Source: Winogradskyella psychrotolerans
GTDB taxonomy: Bacteria > Bacteroidota > Bacteroidia > Flavobacteriales > Flavobacteriaceae
DNA: 64,000 nucleotides
NCBI RefSeq assembly: GCF_018860545.1
Contig: NZ_JAHKPN010000034.1
Span: forward strand, 30,095-94,094
Direction of reading: 5' to 3'
Every line of letters starts with the position of its first letter. Position 1 is the stretch's first letter. A model generated the notes under the pieces. That model made no database searches, had not been told where the DNA came from, and was given only the letters and a program-made list of their open reading frames with translations. Below, one piece after another: positions 52,185 to 60,167 of this stretch. Made by a program: the position numbers and the translations under genes.

Positions 52185-53195
52185 ATGAAAAAAACACTTA
52201 GTTTATTAATAGCAACACTACTAATGGTAAGTTGTGGAGACAATAAATCGAAAACAAAAGAACTTGCCAGTACAACCGAAACTACAAGTTATAAAGGAAC
52301 TGCAAGTGTCACCCAAGGTATGGCGACGACTATTGCTGAAGATATCTACACTTGTGAACGTGGACGAAAAACAGATGTTGGTGAAATTGTGTCTACTGAT
52401 GGTAAAACCTGGGTTGTACCTGCAGAGACTAATTTCACTAATGAAGACTTTCCTGTATCAGGTGATTTGTTTAATTCTTGCGAAGGTAAAAACTATGCAA
52501 CTTCGGAGGAAGCACTTTCTCATTTTGATGATTCTAATGCCGTAGAAATTGATACAGATGGAGAGGTTTATACAGCTTATGTTTTTGCTGATAATTACTT
52601 TGAAATGTATGTAAACGGTGTTCCTGTAGGAAAGGATAATGTGCCGTTTACAGAATTTAATGCGAGTATTGTAAAATTTAAAGTTCAGAAACCATTTACT
52701 ATCGCCATGAAATTAGTGGATTGGGAAGAACATCTAGGAGTGGGTTGTGAAGCGAATAGAGGGAAAGCATTTCATAATGGTGACGGCGGAATGGTTGCTG
52801 TAATTAAAGATGAACAAAACAAAATTATTACAACGACAAATGAAAACTGGAAAGCACAGACGTTCTACACAGCACCAGTAAAAGACTTGAGCTGTGTCTC
52901 AGAAGAAGGTAATTATAGATATTCTAAAAACTGTGATACCAATGGAGGTCAAGATGGAAACTCTTTCTACGCATTACATTGGGAATTACCTAAAGAATGG
53001 ACGCATACAAATTTTGATGATTCTAATTGGCCTGACGCCACAACGTTTACTAACGAAACTATAGGTGTAGATAATAAACCTGCTTATACCAATTTTACAT
53101 CTATTTTTGATGCTGCTGAAGAAGATGCAAAATTTATATGGTCTACCAATGTGGTATTAGATAATGAAGTTTTAGTAAGATATACCGTTAAATAA
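52185..53195 (+). CDS. Exported lipoprotein of unknown function
   Basis: The lipoprotein signal ends at MVSCGD (Cys17). The mature part of about 320 residues has strings such as YTAYVFADNYFEMYVNGVPVGKDN and IAMKLVDWEEHLGVGC, which look like a galactose-binding-like or jelly-roll beta-sandwich, and two more Cys-containing regions (ETNWKAQTF-like, then DLSCVSEEGNYRYSKNC). I do not know the family, but I expect it to co-occur with YHYH proteins. It lies between a DUF1566 lipoprotein and a PEBP-family lipoprotein on the same strand, 13 bases before the latter. Surface location is likely. Confidence 0.7.
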   Translation: MKKTLSLLIATLLMVSCGDNKSKTKELASTTETTSYKGTASVTQGMATTIAEDIYTCERGRKTDVGEIVSTDGKTWVVPAETNFTNEDFPVSGDLFNSCEGKNYATSEEALSHFDDSNAVEIDTDGEVYTAYVFADNYFEMYVNGVPVGKDNVPFTEFNASIVKFKVQKPFTIAMKLVDWEEHLGVGCEANRGKAFHNGDGGMVAVIKDEQNKIITTTNENWKAQTFYTAPVKDLSCVSEEGNYRYSKNCDTNGGQDGNSFYALHWELPKEWTHTNFDDSNWPDATTFTNETIGVDNKPAYTNFTSIFDAAEEDAKFIWSTNVVLDNEVLVRYTVK

Positions 53196-53208
53196 ATAGC
53201 TTAAATAT

Positions 53209-53808
53209 ATGTTTACGAAAATAATACGCTCAACATCATTTTTGTTATTACTATTGTTTTTAGGTATTTCTTGTAGTAATAAAAATAAAGTCACTAATAA
53301 TTTTGAGGATTTTAAAACGTTGAATCCTGATTTTAAATTATCAAGTAAAGCTGTTGTCAAAGGTTTACTACTAGATAAATATAAATGCGAGAAAAAGGTG
53401 GGTGATGTTGAGAACTCAATACCGCTATCATGGTCTAATGTTCCTGAAGGTACTAATTCTCTTGCAATTGTTATGTATCATTACCCAAAGAAAGATGATA
53501 AAACAGAAGTGAATTCTTATTTATTATTATGGGATATAGATTCAAGTATCACTGAAATTCCTTATAAAATGGCCAATAACCCCAATTGGTTTATGGGCTC
53601 TAATAAAGACGGAACAGCTATTTCTTATACTTCGCCATGTTCTCATGGACCAGGAAAGCATGAGTATACTATTGCTTTATTTGCACTATCTGAAATACCA
53701 AAATCACTTCCTAAATCAAATTCATTACAAGTTGATTATCATGTATTTATGGGAGCTATTTCTGAAGTTACCATAATTGATAGAACAACTTTAGATTTTA
53801 AAGTTTAA
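53209..53808 (+). CDS. YbhB/YbcL-type PEBP lipoprotein
   Basis: A lipoprotein signal ends at GISCSN (Cys22). The mature part resembles the phosphatidylethanolamine-binding/Raf-kinase-inhibitor-like family (YbhB/YbcL): SIPLSWSNVPEGTNSLAIVMYHYP near the ligand pocket, then SYLLLWDIDSSITEIPY, and SPCSHGPGKHEYTIALFAL, which holds the conserved CxxHGP-type motif with HxYxxxLFAL. The length of 199 residues is normal. In bacteria the family is poorly understood; the fold binds small anions or phospholipid headgroups. The gene is followed by a YHYH protein 11 bases later. Confidence 0.85.
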   Translation: MFTKIIRSTSFLLLLLFLGISCSNKNKVTNNFEDFKTLNPDFKLSSKAVVKGLLLDKYKCEKKVGDVENSIPLSWSNVPEGTNSLAIVMYHYPKKDDKTEVNSYLLLWDIDSSITEIPYKMANNPNWFMGSNKDGTAISYTSPCSHGPGKHEYTIALFALSEIPKSLPKSNSLQVDYHVFMGAISEVTIIDRTTLDFKV

Positions 53809-53819
53809 TATAAATAGAT

Positions 53820-55124
53820 ATGAAAAAACTAATTGTCTTACTTTTAATCACATTTTTTACAACTAACCTTTATGCGCACGAATACGGACATGAATCGACA
53901 ATGAAAGTGTGGCAGTTTACAGATTTAGAAAAGAATTTAAAAGCCGATTTTATTGAGAAAATAGAAGAACGTGTTTATCTAATAAATGAAGAACACAACG
54001 TTGTAATTTTTAATATTTCTGAGTTTACAGACCAAGAACAGCAATATATTTTGAGTAAAGCCAATTGGATAAATACTATAAACAATTCGCAAGAAACGCA
54101 GGAACTAATCACCATAAATTATTCTAGAATTTTAATGTACTTAGGTGTGTTTGTGATACTATTCGGACTTTTCAAACTTAGGAGAGGGAATAAAAAACAA
54201 ATAGTAGCTTATAGTCTTATTGGAATGTCTTTAATTTTAGTAGGGTGTAAATCCAATGTTTCGTCGAAAGGAATAACAATGGCGCCTAATAATATAGCTT
54301 ATTTAGAATCTATTTTTGGTGTTTTCGATAAAGTAAACACACGTTATGACGATACGTATTTCTACATAGAGTCAGATGGAATACCAGCGCATGAAATGAT
54401 GACAGGAATTACAAATTGGCAACAGCAGGTGCCTATTAATCATGATTATTCTGGAGATAATGCCTGGGCAATTCCCTTACAACCAGAGTTAGCAGAACAA
54501 CCGTTATCTACTAAAGATAATTTTATGAAAGGTGCTATTGCTATTGGCGCAAATGGAATTCCAATCTTTAATCCATTAAACAACAGAGGAGAAGATGCTA
54601 ATGCCATAGGAGAACTAGATAAATATGGAGGCCATTGTGGAAGAGCCGATGATTATCATTACCATTTACCACCAACACATCTACAGTCTCAAGTAGGAAA
54701 TAATAAACCGATTGCTTATGCTTTAGATGGCTTTCCGGTGTATGGAGAAACTTCGGAGCAATTAGACGAAAATTTGGGGCGATTTACTTCTGATAGTACG
54801 TATCAATATCATGCAGTTAAAGAATATCCTTATTTAATTGCTGCCATGAAAGGTAAAGTTAAAATTAATCCTAAAACCGAAGCACCGGAAAATGAAATTA
54901 TGCCACAAGCTAAAACAAGAGGTGTAAGGCCCGATTTACGGCCTTTGCGTGATGCAGAAATTATTGGCTTTGAAAATCCGGAAACAAACCAATATATATT
55001 AAAATATAAAGTAGATTCTAGTGTTTATAGTATAAATTATGGTTGGGATACTAACGGGAATTATAATTACGAATTCATTAATCCAGATGGTACGGCAACA
55101 CATTCCTCTTATAAAAGGAAGTGA
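53820..55124 (+). CDS. YHYH domain protein with extra N-terminal membrane region
   Basis: The protein has 434 residues. A signal peptide (1-19) and a soluble part of about 80 residues precede two membrane helices (about 104-119 and 129-143). The second ends in ILVGCKSN, like a lipobox. From about 150 on comes the YHYH domain, with AIPLQPELA, GAIAIGANGIPIFNP, and the name-giving motif in GGHCGRADDYHYHLPP (YHYH 279-282), ending PVYGETSEQLD. The family is thought to bind metal or to act at the surface, but its role is unknown. The front part may be a former separate gene. It follows the PEBP gene by 11 bases. Confidence 0.85.
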   Translation: MKKLIVLLLITFFTTNLYAHEYGHESTMKVWQFTDLEKNLKADFIEKIEERVYLINEEHNVVIFNISEFTDQEQQYILSKANWINTINNSQETQELITINYSRILMYLGVFVILFGLFKLRRGNKKQIVAYSLIGMSLILVGCKSNVSSKGITMAPNNIAYLESIFGVFDKVNTRYDDTYFYIESDGIPAHEMMTGITNWQQQVPINHDYSGDNAWAIPLQPELAEQPLSTKDNFMKGAIAIGANGIPIFNPLNNRGEDANAIGELDKYGGHCGRADDYHYHLPPTHLQSQVGNNKPIAYALDGFPVYGETSEQLDENLGRFTSDSTYQYHAVKEYPYLIAAMKGKVKINPKTEAPENEIMPQAKTRGVRPDLRPLRDAEIIGFENPETNQYILKYKVDSSVYSINYGWDTNGNYNYEFINPDGTATHSSYKRK

Positions 55125-55157
55125 AACTTAAGTGATTAAAGCATAGATTAAAAATAA

Positions 55158-56066
55158 TTACTGCTTTTTAAATTGCGTAGCTGTCATTCCTGTATTCCGT
55201 TTGAAAAACTGATTAAAATTAGCCACTTCATTAAAATCTAAAGCATAAGCAACATCAGCAACCGTTTTATCTGCTTGATGTAAGAGTGTTTTGGCATATA
55301 ATATTTTATAATCAATAATTACTTTTTGAGCACTTTTACCTGTCGCTTTCTTAACGCATTCCGTGAGGTAAATTGGGCTAATATGCATTTTTTTAGCATA
55401 GTCATTTACAGATAAAAAATGATGATCACTAGAGAGCATCACATGTTCAAATTTAGACATAATCACTTCAAAACGATTCATGGTAACTATACCTTTATTG
55501 CCATGTGTGGCACGTTTCACTTTGTACAATAAAAAGAGGAGTAATGAGCGTACAATTTCAAAATTGTGTGCTTTTTTACTTCTTGATTCTATGTACAATT
55601 CTTCTACAATGGATATAATGCCTTTAAAATTCGTTTCTGATAATTGATATATGGGCATGGTATGAATTTTGAAAAACGGAAATTCATTTTGCAAACCATA
55701 AGATTGATTCAAATTGGTAAAAATAGAAGCATTAAAGTAGAGTATATAACCTTCATCATCATTTGGCGGAATGTTGTTATAGTCAATCACTTGAAAAGGC
55801 GATATAATAGCCAAACTATTTGTGCTTTCTTGAAGTGTTTGATTTCCAATTTTTATGTTTTTTGTGGATTTTTGTAACACACCAATTTCAAAAAAATCAC
55901 GTTTATGCGGACCAGAAAACTTTTTGTCGGGTGCTATAAACTGCTTGTTTTTTGCCATTCGTCTAATGTAAAAGCTATTCGAATAATCGTTGGCTGATTC
56001 TAAGCCATTCAGAAAATAGTTGTTTATGTCGCTAAATACCTCCATGAATTCTTGCAATTTCTTCAA
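55158..56066 (-). CDS. AraC family transcriptional regulator
   Basis: The protein has 302 residues with a sensor half (about 30-180, FFEIGVLQKSTKNIKIGNQTL, cupin-like) and the two helix-turn-helix motifs of the AraC DNA-binding domain: FLSVNDYAKKMHISPIYLTECVKKATGKS and DKTVADVAYALDFNEVANFNQFFKRNTGMTATQF. This is a typical one-component activator. It is divergent from the MATE gene at 56182, with 115 bases between the starts, and convergent with the YHYH gene. Control of the MATE pump and the following genes is a fair inference from position. The ligand is unknown. Confidence 0.92.
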   Translation of the reverse strand: MKKLQEFMEVFSDINNYFLNGLESANDYSNSFYIRRMAKNKQFIAPDKKFSGPHKRDFFEIGVLQKSTKNIKIGNQTLQESTNSLAIISPFQVIDYNNIPPNDDEGYILYFNASIFTNLNQSYGLQNEFPFFKIHTMPIYQLSETNFKGIISIVEELYIESRSKKAHNFEIVRSLLLFLLYKVKRATHGNKGIVTMNRFEVIMSKFEHVMLSSDHHFLSVNDYAKKMHISPIYLTECVKKATGKSAQKVIIDYKILYAKTLLHQADKTVADVAYALDFNEVANFNQFFKRNTGMTATQFKKQ

Positions 56067-56148
56067 AATTAAGCCTTCAGAGTATAAAAACCTAAATTAT
56101 AATCTATTTTACTCAAATTACAATGTCTATTAAAGTTTGTGTGCGTGA

Positions 56149-56156
56149 TATCTTTG
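56149..56156 (+). promoter_or_regulatory. Probable -7 element upstream of the MATE gene
   Basis: TATCTTTG matches TAnnTTTG exactly and lies 25 bases before the ATG at 56182. There is no TTTG at the proper distance upstream, which would suit a promoter that needs an activator such as the divergent AraC protein. Confidence 0.5.
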
Positions 56157-56181
56157 TGTCAGATAAAGTATATCATCCAAA

Positions 56182-57585
56182 ATGACCCATTTAATAGCAA
56201 AACTTAAACACACTTTTTTTTCAAAATCGAAAAAGGAAACCACAAAGTATTCTCTTAAAGAAGATAGTGTACTGAAGTTGCTTTTCATTTTTGTAGGTCC
56301 TGCAGTTTTAGGAATGCTAATTAATGCATTGTATAATTTTGTAGACCGCATATTTGTGGGCCAGTTTGTTGGCGTCGAAGGCTTATCCGCAGTAACCATG
56401 GTTTTTCCTGTAAACCTTTTTCAATACGGATTTGTATTGCTTTTTGGAAGTGGAGCTGGTGTTTTAATCGCCAAATATTTAGGTGAATCTAAACCCGAAA
56501 AAGCAGAAGAAGTATTAGGAAATGCTATTGCAGGCCTTTTTTTAATCATGCTACTTTTTACAAGTGCTGGGTTGTTGTTTTACAAACCCATGCTAGGATT
56601 ATTTGGTGCGACAGAAGAATTATTAAACTTATCTGCAGACTATTTATTAGTGCTTATTTTAGGTTTTCCGCTTAGTTTCTTTCTAGCTTTAGAGTTTACC
56701 TGTAGAGCAGAAGGTAACCCAAAATTACCAGCTAAATTGGTGGTGTTGTCTTGTGTTATCAATGTCTGTTTAGATTATGTTTTTATGAAAATATTTAATC
56801 TAGGCATACGTGGTGCAGCATTGGCAACTTTAATAGCCCAAGCCACAAATGTCTTGTTATTAATGAGATACTATATCAGCGGAAAGAGTGTCGTAAAATT
56901 AACATGGAATAAAATTAAACTCAAAAAGGAAATTATTATCCCTATCGTAATGGTAGGATTTGCCCCATTTTTAATGGATTTAGCCATTAGCTTTCAAAAT
57001 ATATTTGCTAATAACTTATTGCTACATTCTGGTGGAGTAGATGGTGTTGCAGCCATGGGCATACTGTTTGGTGTAAATGCCTTTTTCATGATGATTGCCT
57101 TAGGTACTGGAGACGGTATGCAACCCATTGTTAGTTTCAATTTTGGAGCAAAGCTCTACGCAAGGTCTAGAAAAACCTTAGCGCTTGCTTTAAAAATAGT
57201 AAGTGCAGTTGCCTTAATTGGTGTGGTGATTTTAGAAGTTTTTCCTACTCAAATCACACGTATTTTTGTGGATGCTGACGGCAATCAAAACGTGATTAGG
57301 ATTGCCAAAATAGCATTGCAAATTTTTGCGATTACAATACCTTTTTATTCTGTACAAATTGTTGTGACACGCTATTTTCAAGCTCTACAAAAAAATAGAG
57401 TAGCGACGTTTTTAGCCCTACTTCGACCTATAATTTTATTTGTTCCCATGGCTTACTTACTGCATAATTATTATGGTTTAATAGGTATATGGATGGCCTT
57501 TCCTGTTAGCGACAGTATTGGAGCGCTTATCTCTTTAGGCTTCGTGAAAAGATACACGATTCATAAATTATCGATGACTAATTAA
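56182..57585 (+). CDS. MATE family efflux transporter
   Basis: The protein has 467 residues and 12 predicted membrane helices. It shows the family start LKLLFIFVGPAVLGMLINALYNFVDRIFVGQFVG, the loop AKYLGESKPEKAEEVLGNA and the second-half counterpart (GDGMQPIVSFNFGAKLYARSRK). MATE proteins export organic cations and drugs in exchange for Na+ or H+; the NorM and DinF branches are closest by length. It has its own promoter element, is divergent from the AraC regulator, and is followed after 20 bases by a DUF1566 lipoprotein gene. Confidence 0.93.
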   Translation: MTHLIAKLKHTFFSKSKKETTKYSLKEDSVLKLLFIFVGPAVLGMLINALYNFVDRIFVGQFVGVEGLSAVTMVFPVNLFQYGFVLLFGSGAGVLIAKYLGESKPEKAEEVLGNAIAGLFLIMLLFTSAGLLFYKPMLGLFGATEELLNLSADYLLVLILGFPLSFFLALEFTCRAEGNPKLPAKLVVLSCVINVCLDYVFMKIFNLGIRGAALATLIAQATNVLLLMRYYISGKSVVKLTWNKIKLKKEIIIPIVMVGFAPFLMDLAISFQNIFANNLLLHSGGVDGVAAMGILFGVNAFFMMIALGTGDGMQPIVSFNFGAKLYARSRKTLALALKIVSAVALIGVVILEVFPTQITRIFVDADGNQNVIRIAKIALQIFAITIPFYSVQIVVTRYFQALQKNRVATFLALLRPIILFVPMAYLLHNYYGLIGIWMAFPVSDSIGALISLGFVKRYTIHKLSMTN

Positions 57586-57605
57586 AACACCTAACACCTA
57601 TAAAT

Positions 57606-58808
57606 ATGACTATTATAAACAAAACTATAAGCAGAACAATCACGTGTTTAGTCATTTTAAGTTTAGTGTCTTGTAAAGATGCTAAAAAGGAAACAACAGG
57701 TGTTTCTGAAAATGAAGTACATTTCGTATTAACAGATACTAGTCAAGATAAATTTTATGATAATGAAGGCAATCAAATTGATAAACCTAGCATAGACGAT
57801 GCATTTTATGGTCAAGATGCTCAATTTATAGGGATTCAATCTTCGTATACAGATAATGGAGATGGCACTATAACCGACAATAACACAGGTTTAATGTGGC
57901 AAAAAACACCAGATTTTAAACACCATAATTATTATGATGCTTTTGATTATGTGGATAGCCTTGAAATTGGTGGTTACACGGATTGGAGACTACCAACCAT
58001 TAAAGAATTGTGTTCACTTTTGAATTCTAATGGCGAATTATTTCCTCAAGATTTAGAAAAATCACAGCCATATTTAAATACAGATTATTTCGATTTTGAA
58101 TACGATAAACGAATGCCGTATGCGGGACAATATTGGTCGAGTACAAAATATGTGAAAGGACCATTGCAGAATATACAAATGGAAGGAGCTTTCGGATTCA
58201 ATTTCGCCGATGGTCATATAAAAGCCTACGAAACGGGTTTGTTTTTTGATGGTTCCGAAGGCATTCATGATCCAGGAAACAATGTAAGAGCAGTTAGAGG
58301 AACAGAAAATGTGTACGGTGTTAACGATTTCATAGATAATAAAGACGGAACAATCACAGATAAAGCAACCGGATTAATGTGGCAAAAAACAGACGATGGC
58401 AATACTTACAATTGGGCTGAAGCATTACAAGTTGCAAAAGAGAGCACCATTGCAGGTTACGACGATTGGAGATTACCTAATACTAAAGAATTACAAAGTA
58501 TTGTGGATTATGACAAAGAAACATTCCCTGCAATAGATGAAAACTTTTTTGAATGTACCAATGATGATAGTTGGTTCTGGTCAAGTACAACACAAGGCGA
58601 TTTTAAATACACAGCCTGTTATATAGCTTTTGGAAAAGCGTATAGTAAAGACAATAGTAGCGCTACAGAATATTATGATTGGCATGGTGCAGGCGCACAA
58701 CGTTCGGACCCTAAATCTGGAAACATTGAAGATTATCTATTAGAATCGGTAAACGCTGCAGATTCCTTAAGAATAAAGAATTACGTGAGATTGGTTAGAA
58801 ATAACTAA
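57606..58808 (+). CDS. DUF1566 (Lcl C-terminal-like) lipoprotein, paralogue of the gene at 50777
   Basis: The lipoprotein signal ends at SLVSCKD (Cys23). Two DUF1566 domains are seen. The first has DGTITDNNTGLMWQKTPDF and YTDWRLPTIKELCSLL. The second has DGTITDKATGLMWQKTDDG and YDDWRLPNTKELQSIVDY, with DWHGAGAQRSDP and the end NYVRLVRNN. The same order, the same anchor and the shared DSLYGQDA/DAFYGQDAQF-type segment before the first domain make it a paralogue of 50777. It lacks the Pro/Gly-rich linker. It lies between the MATE gene and an RND pump on the same strand. Confidence 0.87.
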   Translation: MTIINKTISRTITCLVILSLVSCKDAKKETTGVSENEVHFVLTDTSQDKFYDNEGNQIDKPSIDDAFYGQDAQFIGIQSSYTDNGDGTITDNNTGLMWQKTPDFKHHNYYDAFDYVDSLEIGGYTDWRLPTIKELCSLLNSNGELFPQDLEKSQPYLNTDYFDFEYDKRMPYAGQYWSSTKYVKGPLQNIQMEGAFGFNFADGHIKAYETGLFFDGSEGIHDPGNNVRAVRGTENVYGVNDFIDNKDGTITDKATGLMWQKTDDGNTYNWAEALQVAKESTIAGYDDWRLPNTKELQSIVDYDKETFPAIDENFFECTNDDSWFWSSTTQGDFKYTACYIAFGKAYSKDNSSATEYYDWHGAGAQRSDPKSGNIEDYLLESVNAADSLRIKNYVRLVRNN

Positions 58809-58967
58809 GTAAAAAATCATAATAAATTCCATCGATTGAAACTTACAAAACTTAGGTGTAATCTTCAGGTTGGTCTATTCCACTTGTGGTCGTTTTATAA
58901 AATATCGAAATTTACATATACAGTTTATAAACCATTAAAAATTAGAATTAAATAACAATCAAAATAG

Positions 58968-60155
58968 ATGAAAACTACAACAATTAAATTCCAGACTTTG
59001 TGTTTTGGCTTATTTATAGGTCTGCTTTCCGTGTCTTGTACAAGCAATAAAAAGGCTGAAACAGCAAATCAAGTTTCAGAATATGATGTGTTAACGGTCA
59101 GTCCGCAAACGGTACATCTTTTTAGAGAATTTCCTGCAAGTATTGAGGGTATTGAAAATATAGAAATAACACCTAAAATAGAAGGTTTTATAGAGCAAGT
59201 ATTAGTTAATGAAGGAGATTATGTTGAAAAAGGGCAACTACTTTTTATCTTAAACGCACCACAATATTCGCAAGATTTATTGAGTGCAAAGGCGGCAATT
59301 AGTAGTGCAGAAGCAGAAGTAAGCTCGGCACAATTAGATGTAGAAAAAGCAAAGCCTTTAGTAGAACGAGAAATCATAAGTAGTTTTGAATTGGCTTCTG
59401 CTAAAAACACAGTGACTGCAAAAAAAGCTGCTTTAGAGCAAGCTAAAACCGATTTAGCAAACGCAATTACTAACAATAATTACACTAGAATTAAAGCGCC
59501 AGTATCTGGTTATATTGGCACATTACCTTATAAATTAGGAAGCTTAGTTAGTAGTTCTACAGCCGCTTTAACAACCGTTTCAAACATCAAACAAGTGTAT
59601 GCATATTTTTCTATTAATGAAAAATTTCACTTAGAAGTGATGCGTTCTCGTAAAGGCAATACACCAGAAGAACGCGCAAAAAACACACCAGAAGTTTATC
59701 TATTATTACCAGATTACACCTTGTTTGATCAAGTGGGAAAAATACAAGCCATTAGCGGACAAGTAGATGAAGAAACAGGGTCATTTAATGTGCATGCCAT
59801 TTTTGATAATCCGGATGGATTGCTAAGAACAGGAAATAGTGCTACTGTAAAAATCCCTAGAGAAGTAGAGAATGCTTTACTTATTCCGCAATCGGCAACC
59901 TACGAGATTCAAGGCAATGTTTTTGCTTATGTGTTAGATAGCGAATCGAAAGCTAAGGCAACGAAACTAACGGTAGAATCTTCAACCTCTGGTAAAGCCT
60001 ACATTGTAACCAATGGCTTAAAAGCGAATGACCAAGTGATTATTGAAGGCATCAACACCTTGTCTGACGGTAAAGAAATTAAAGCCGTACAAGTAAATGC
60101 ATCCGACATTGAAGCTTTACAAATTGAAGATATTACAATCGATAGTAATTCATAA
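58968..60155 (+). CDS. RND efflux periplasmic adaptor lipoprotein
   Basis: The protein has 395 residues. A lipoprotein signal ends at LSVSCTS (Cys24), as in MexA/AcrA. The lipoyl half-motifs (IEITPKIEGFIEQVLVNEGD and NYTRIKAPVSGYIGTLPYKLGSL) surround a coiled-coil hairpin (AAISSAEAEVSSAQLDVEKAKP...). The barrel and membrane-proximal domains follow (GQVDEETGSFNVHAIFDNPDG). It bridges the RND pump encoded 12 bases downstream to its outer-membrane duct. A 159-base gap precedes it, so it may start its own transcript. Confidence 0.94.
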   Translation: MKTTTIKFQTLCFGLFIGLLSVSCTSNKKAETANQVSEYDVLTVSPQTVHLFREFPASIEGIENIEITPKIEGFIEQVLVNEGDYVEKGQLLFILNAPQYSQDLLSAKAAISSAEAEVSSAQLDVEKAKPLVEREIISSFELASAKNTVTAKKAALEQAKTDLANAITNNNYTRIKAPVSGYIGTLPYKLGSLVSSSTAALTTVSNIKQVYAYFSINEKFHLEVMRSRKGNTPEERAKNTPEVYLLLPDYTLFDQVGKIQAISGQVDEETGSFNVHAIFDNPDGLLRTGNSATVKIPREVENALLIPQSATYEIQGNVFAYVLDSESKAKATKLTVESSTSGKAYIVTNGLKANDQVIIEGINTLSDGKEIKAVQVNASDIEALQIEDITIDSNS

Positions 60156-60167
60156 AGAAGAAAAGAT

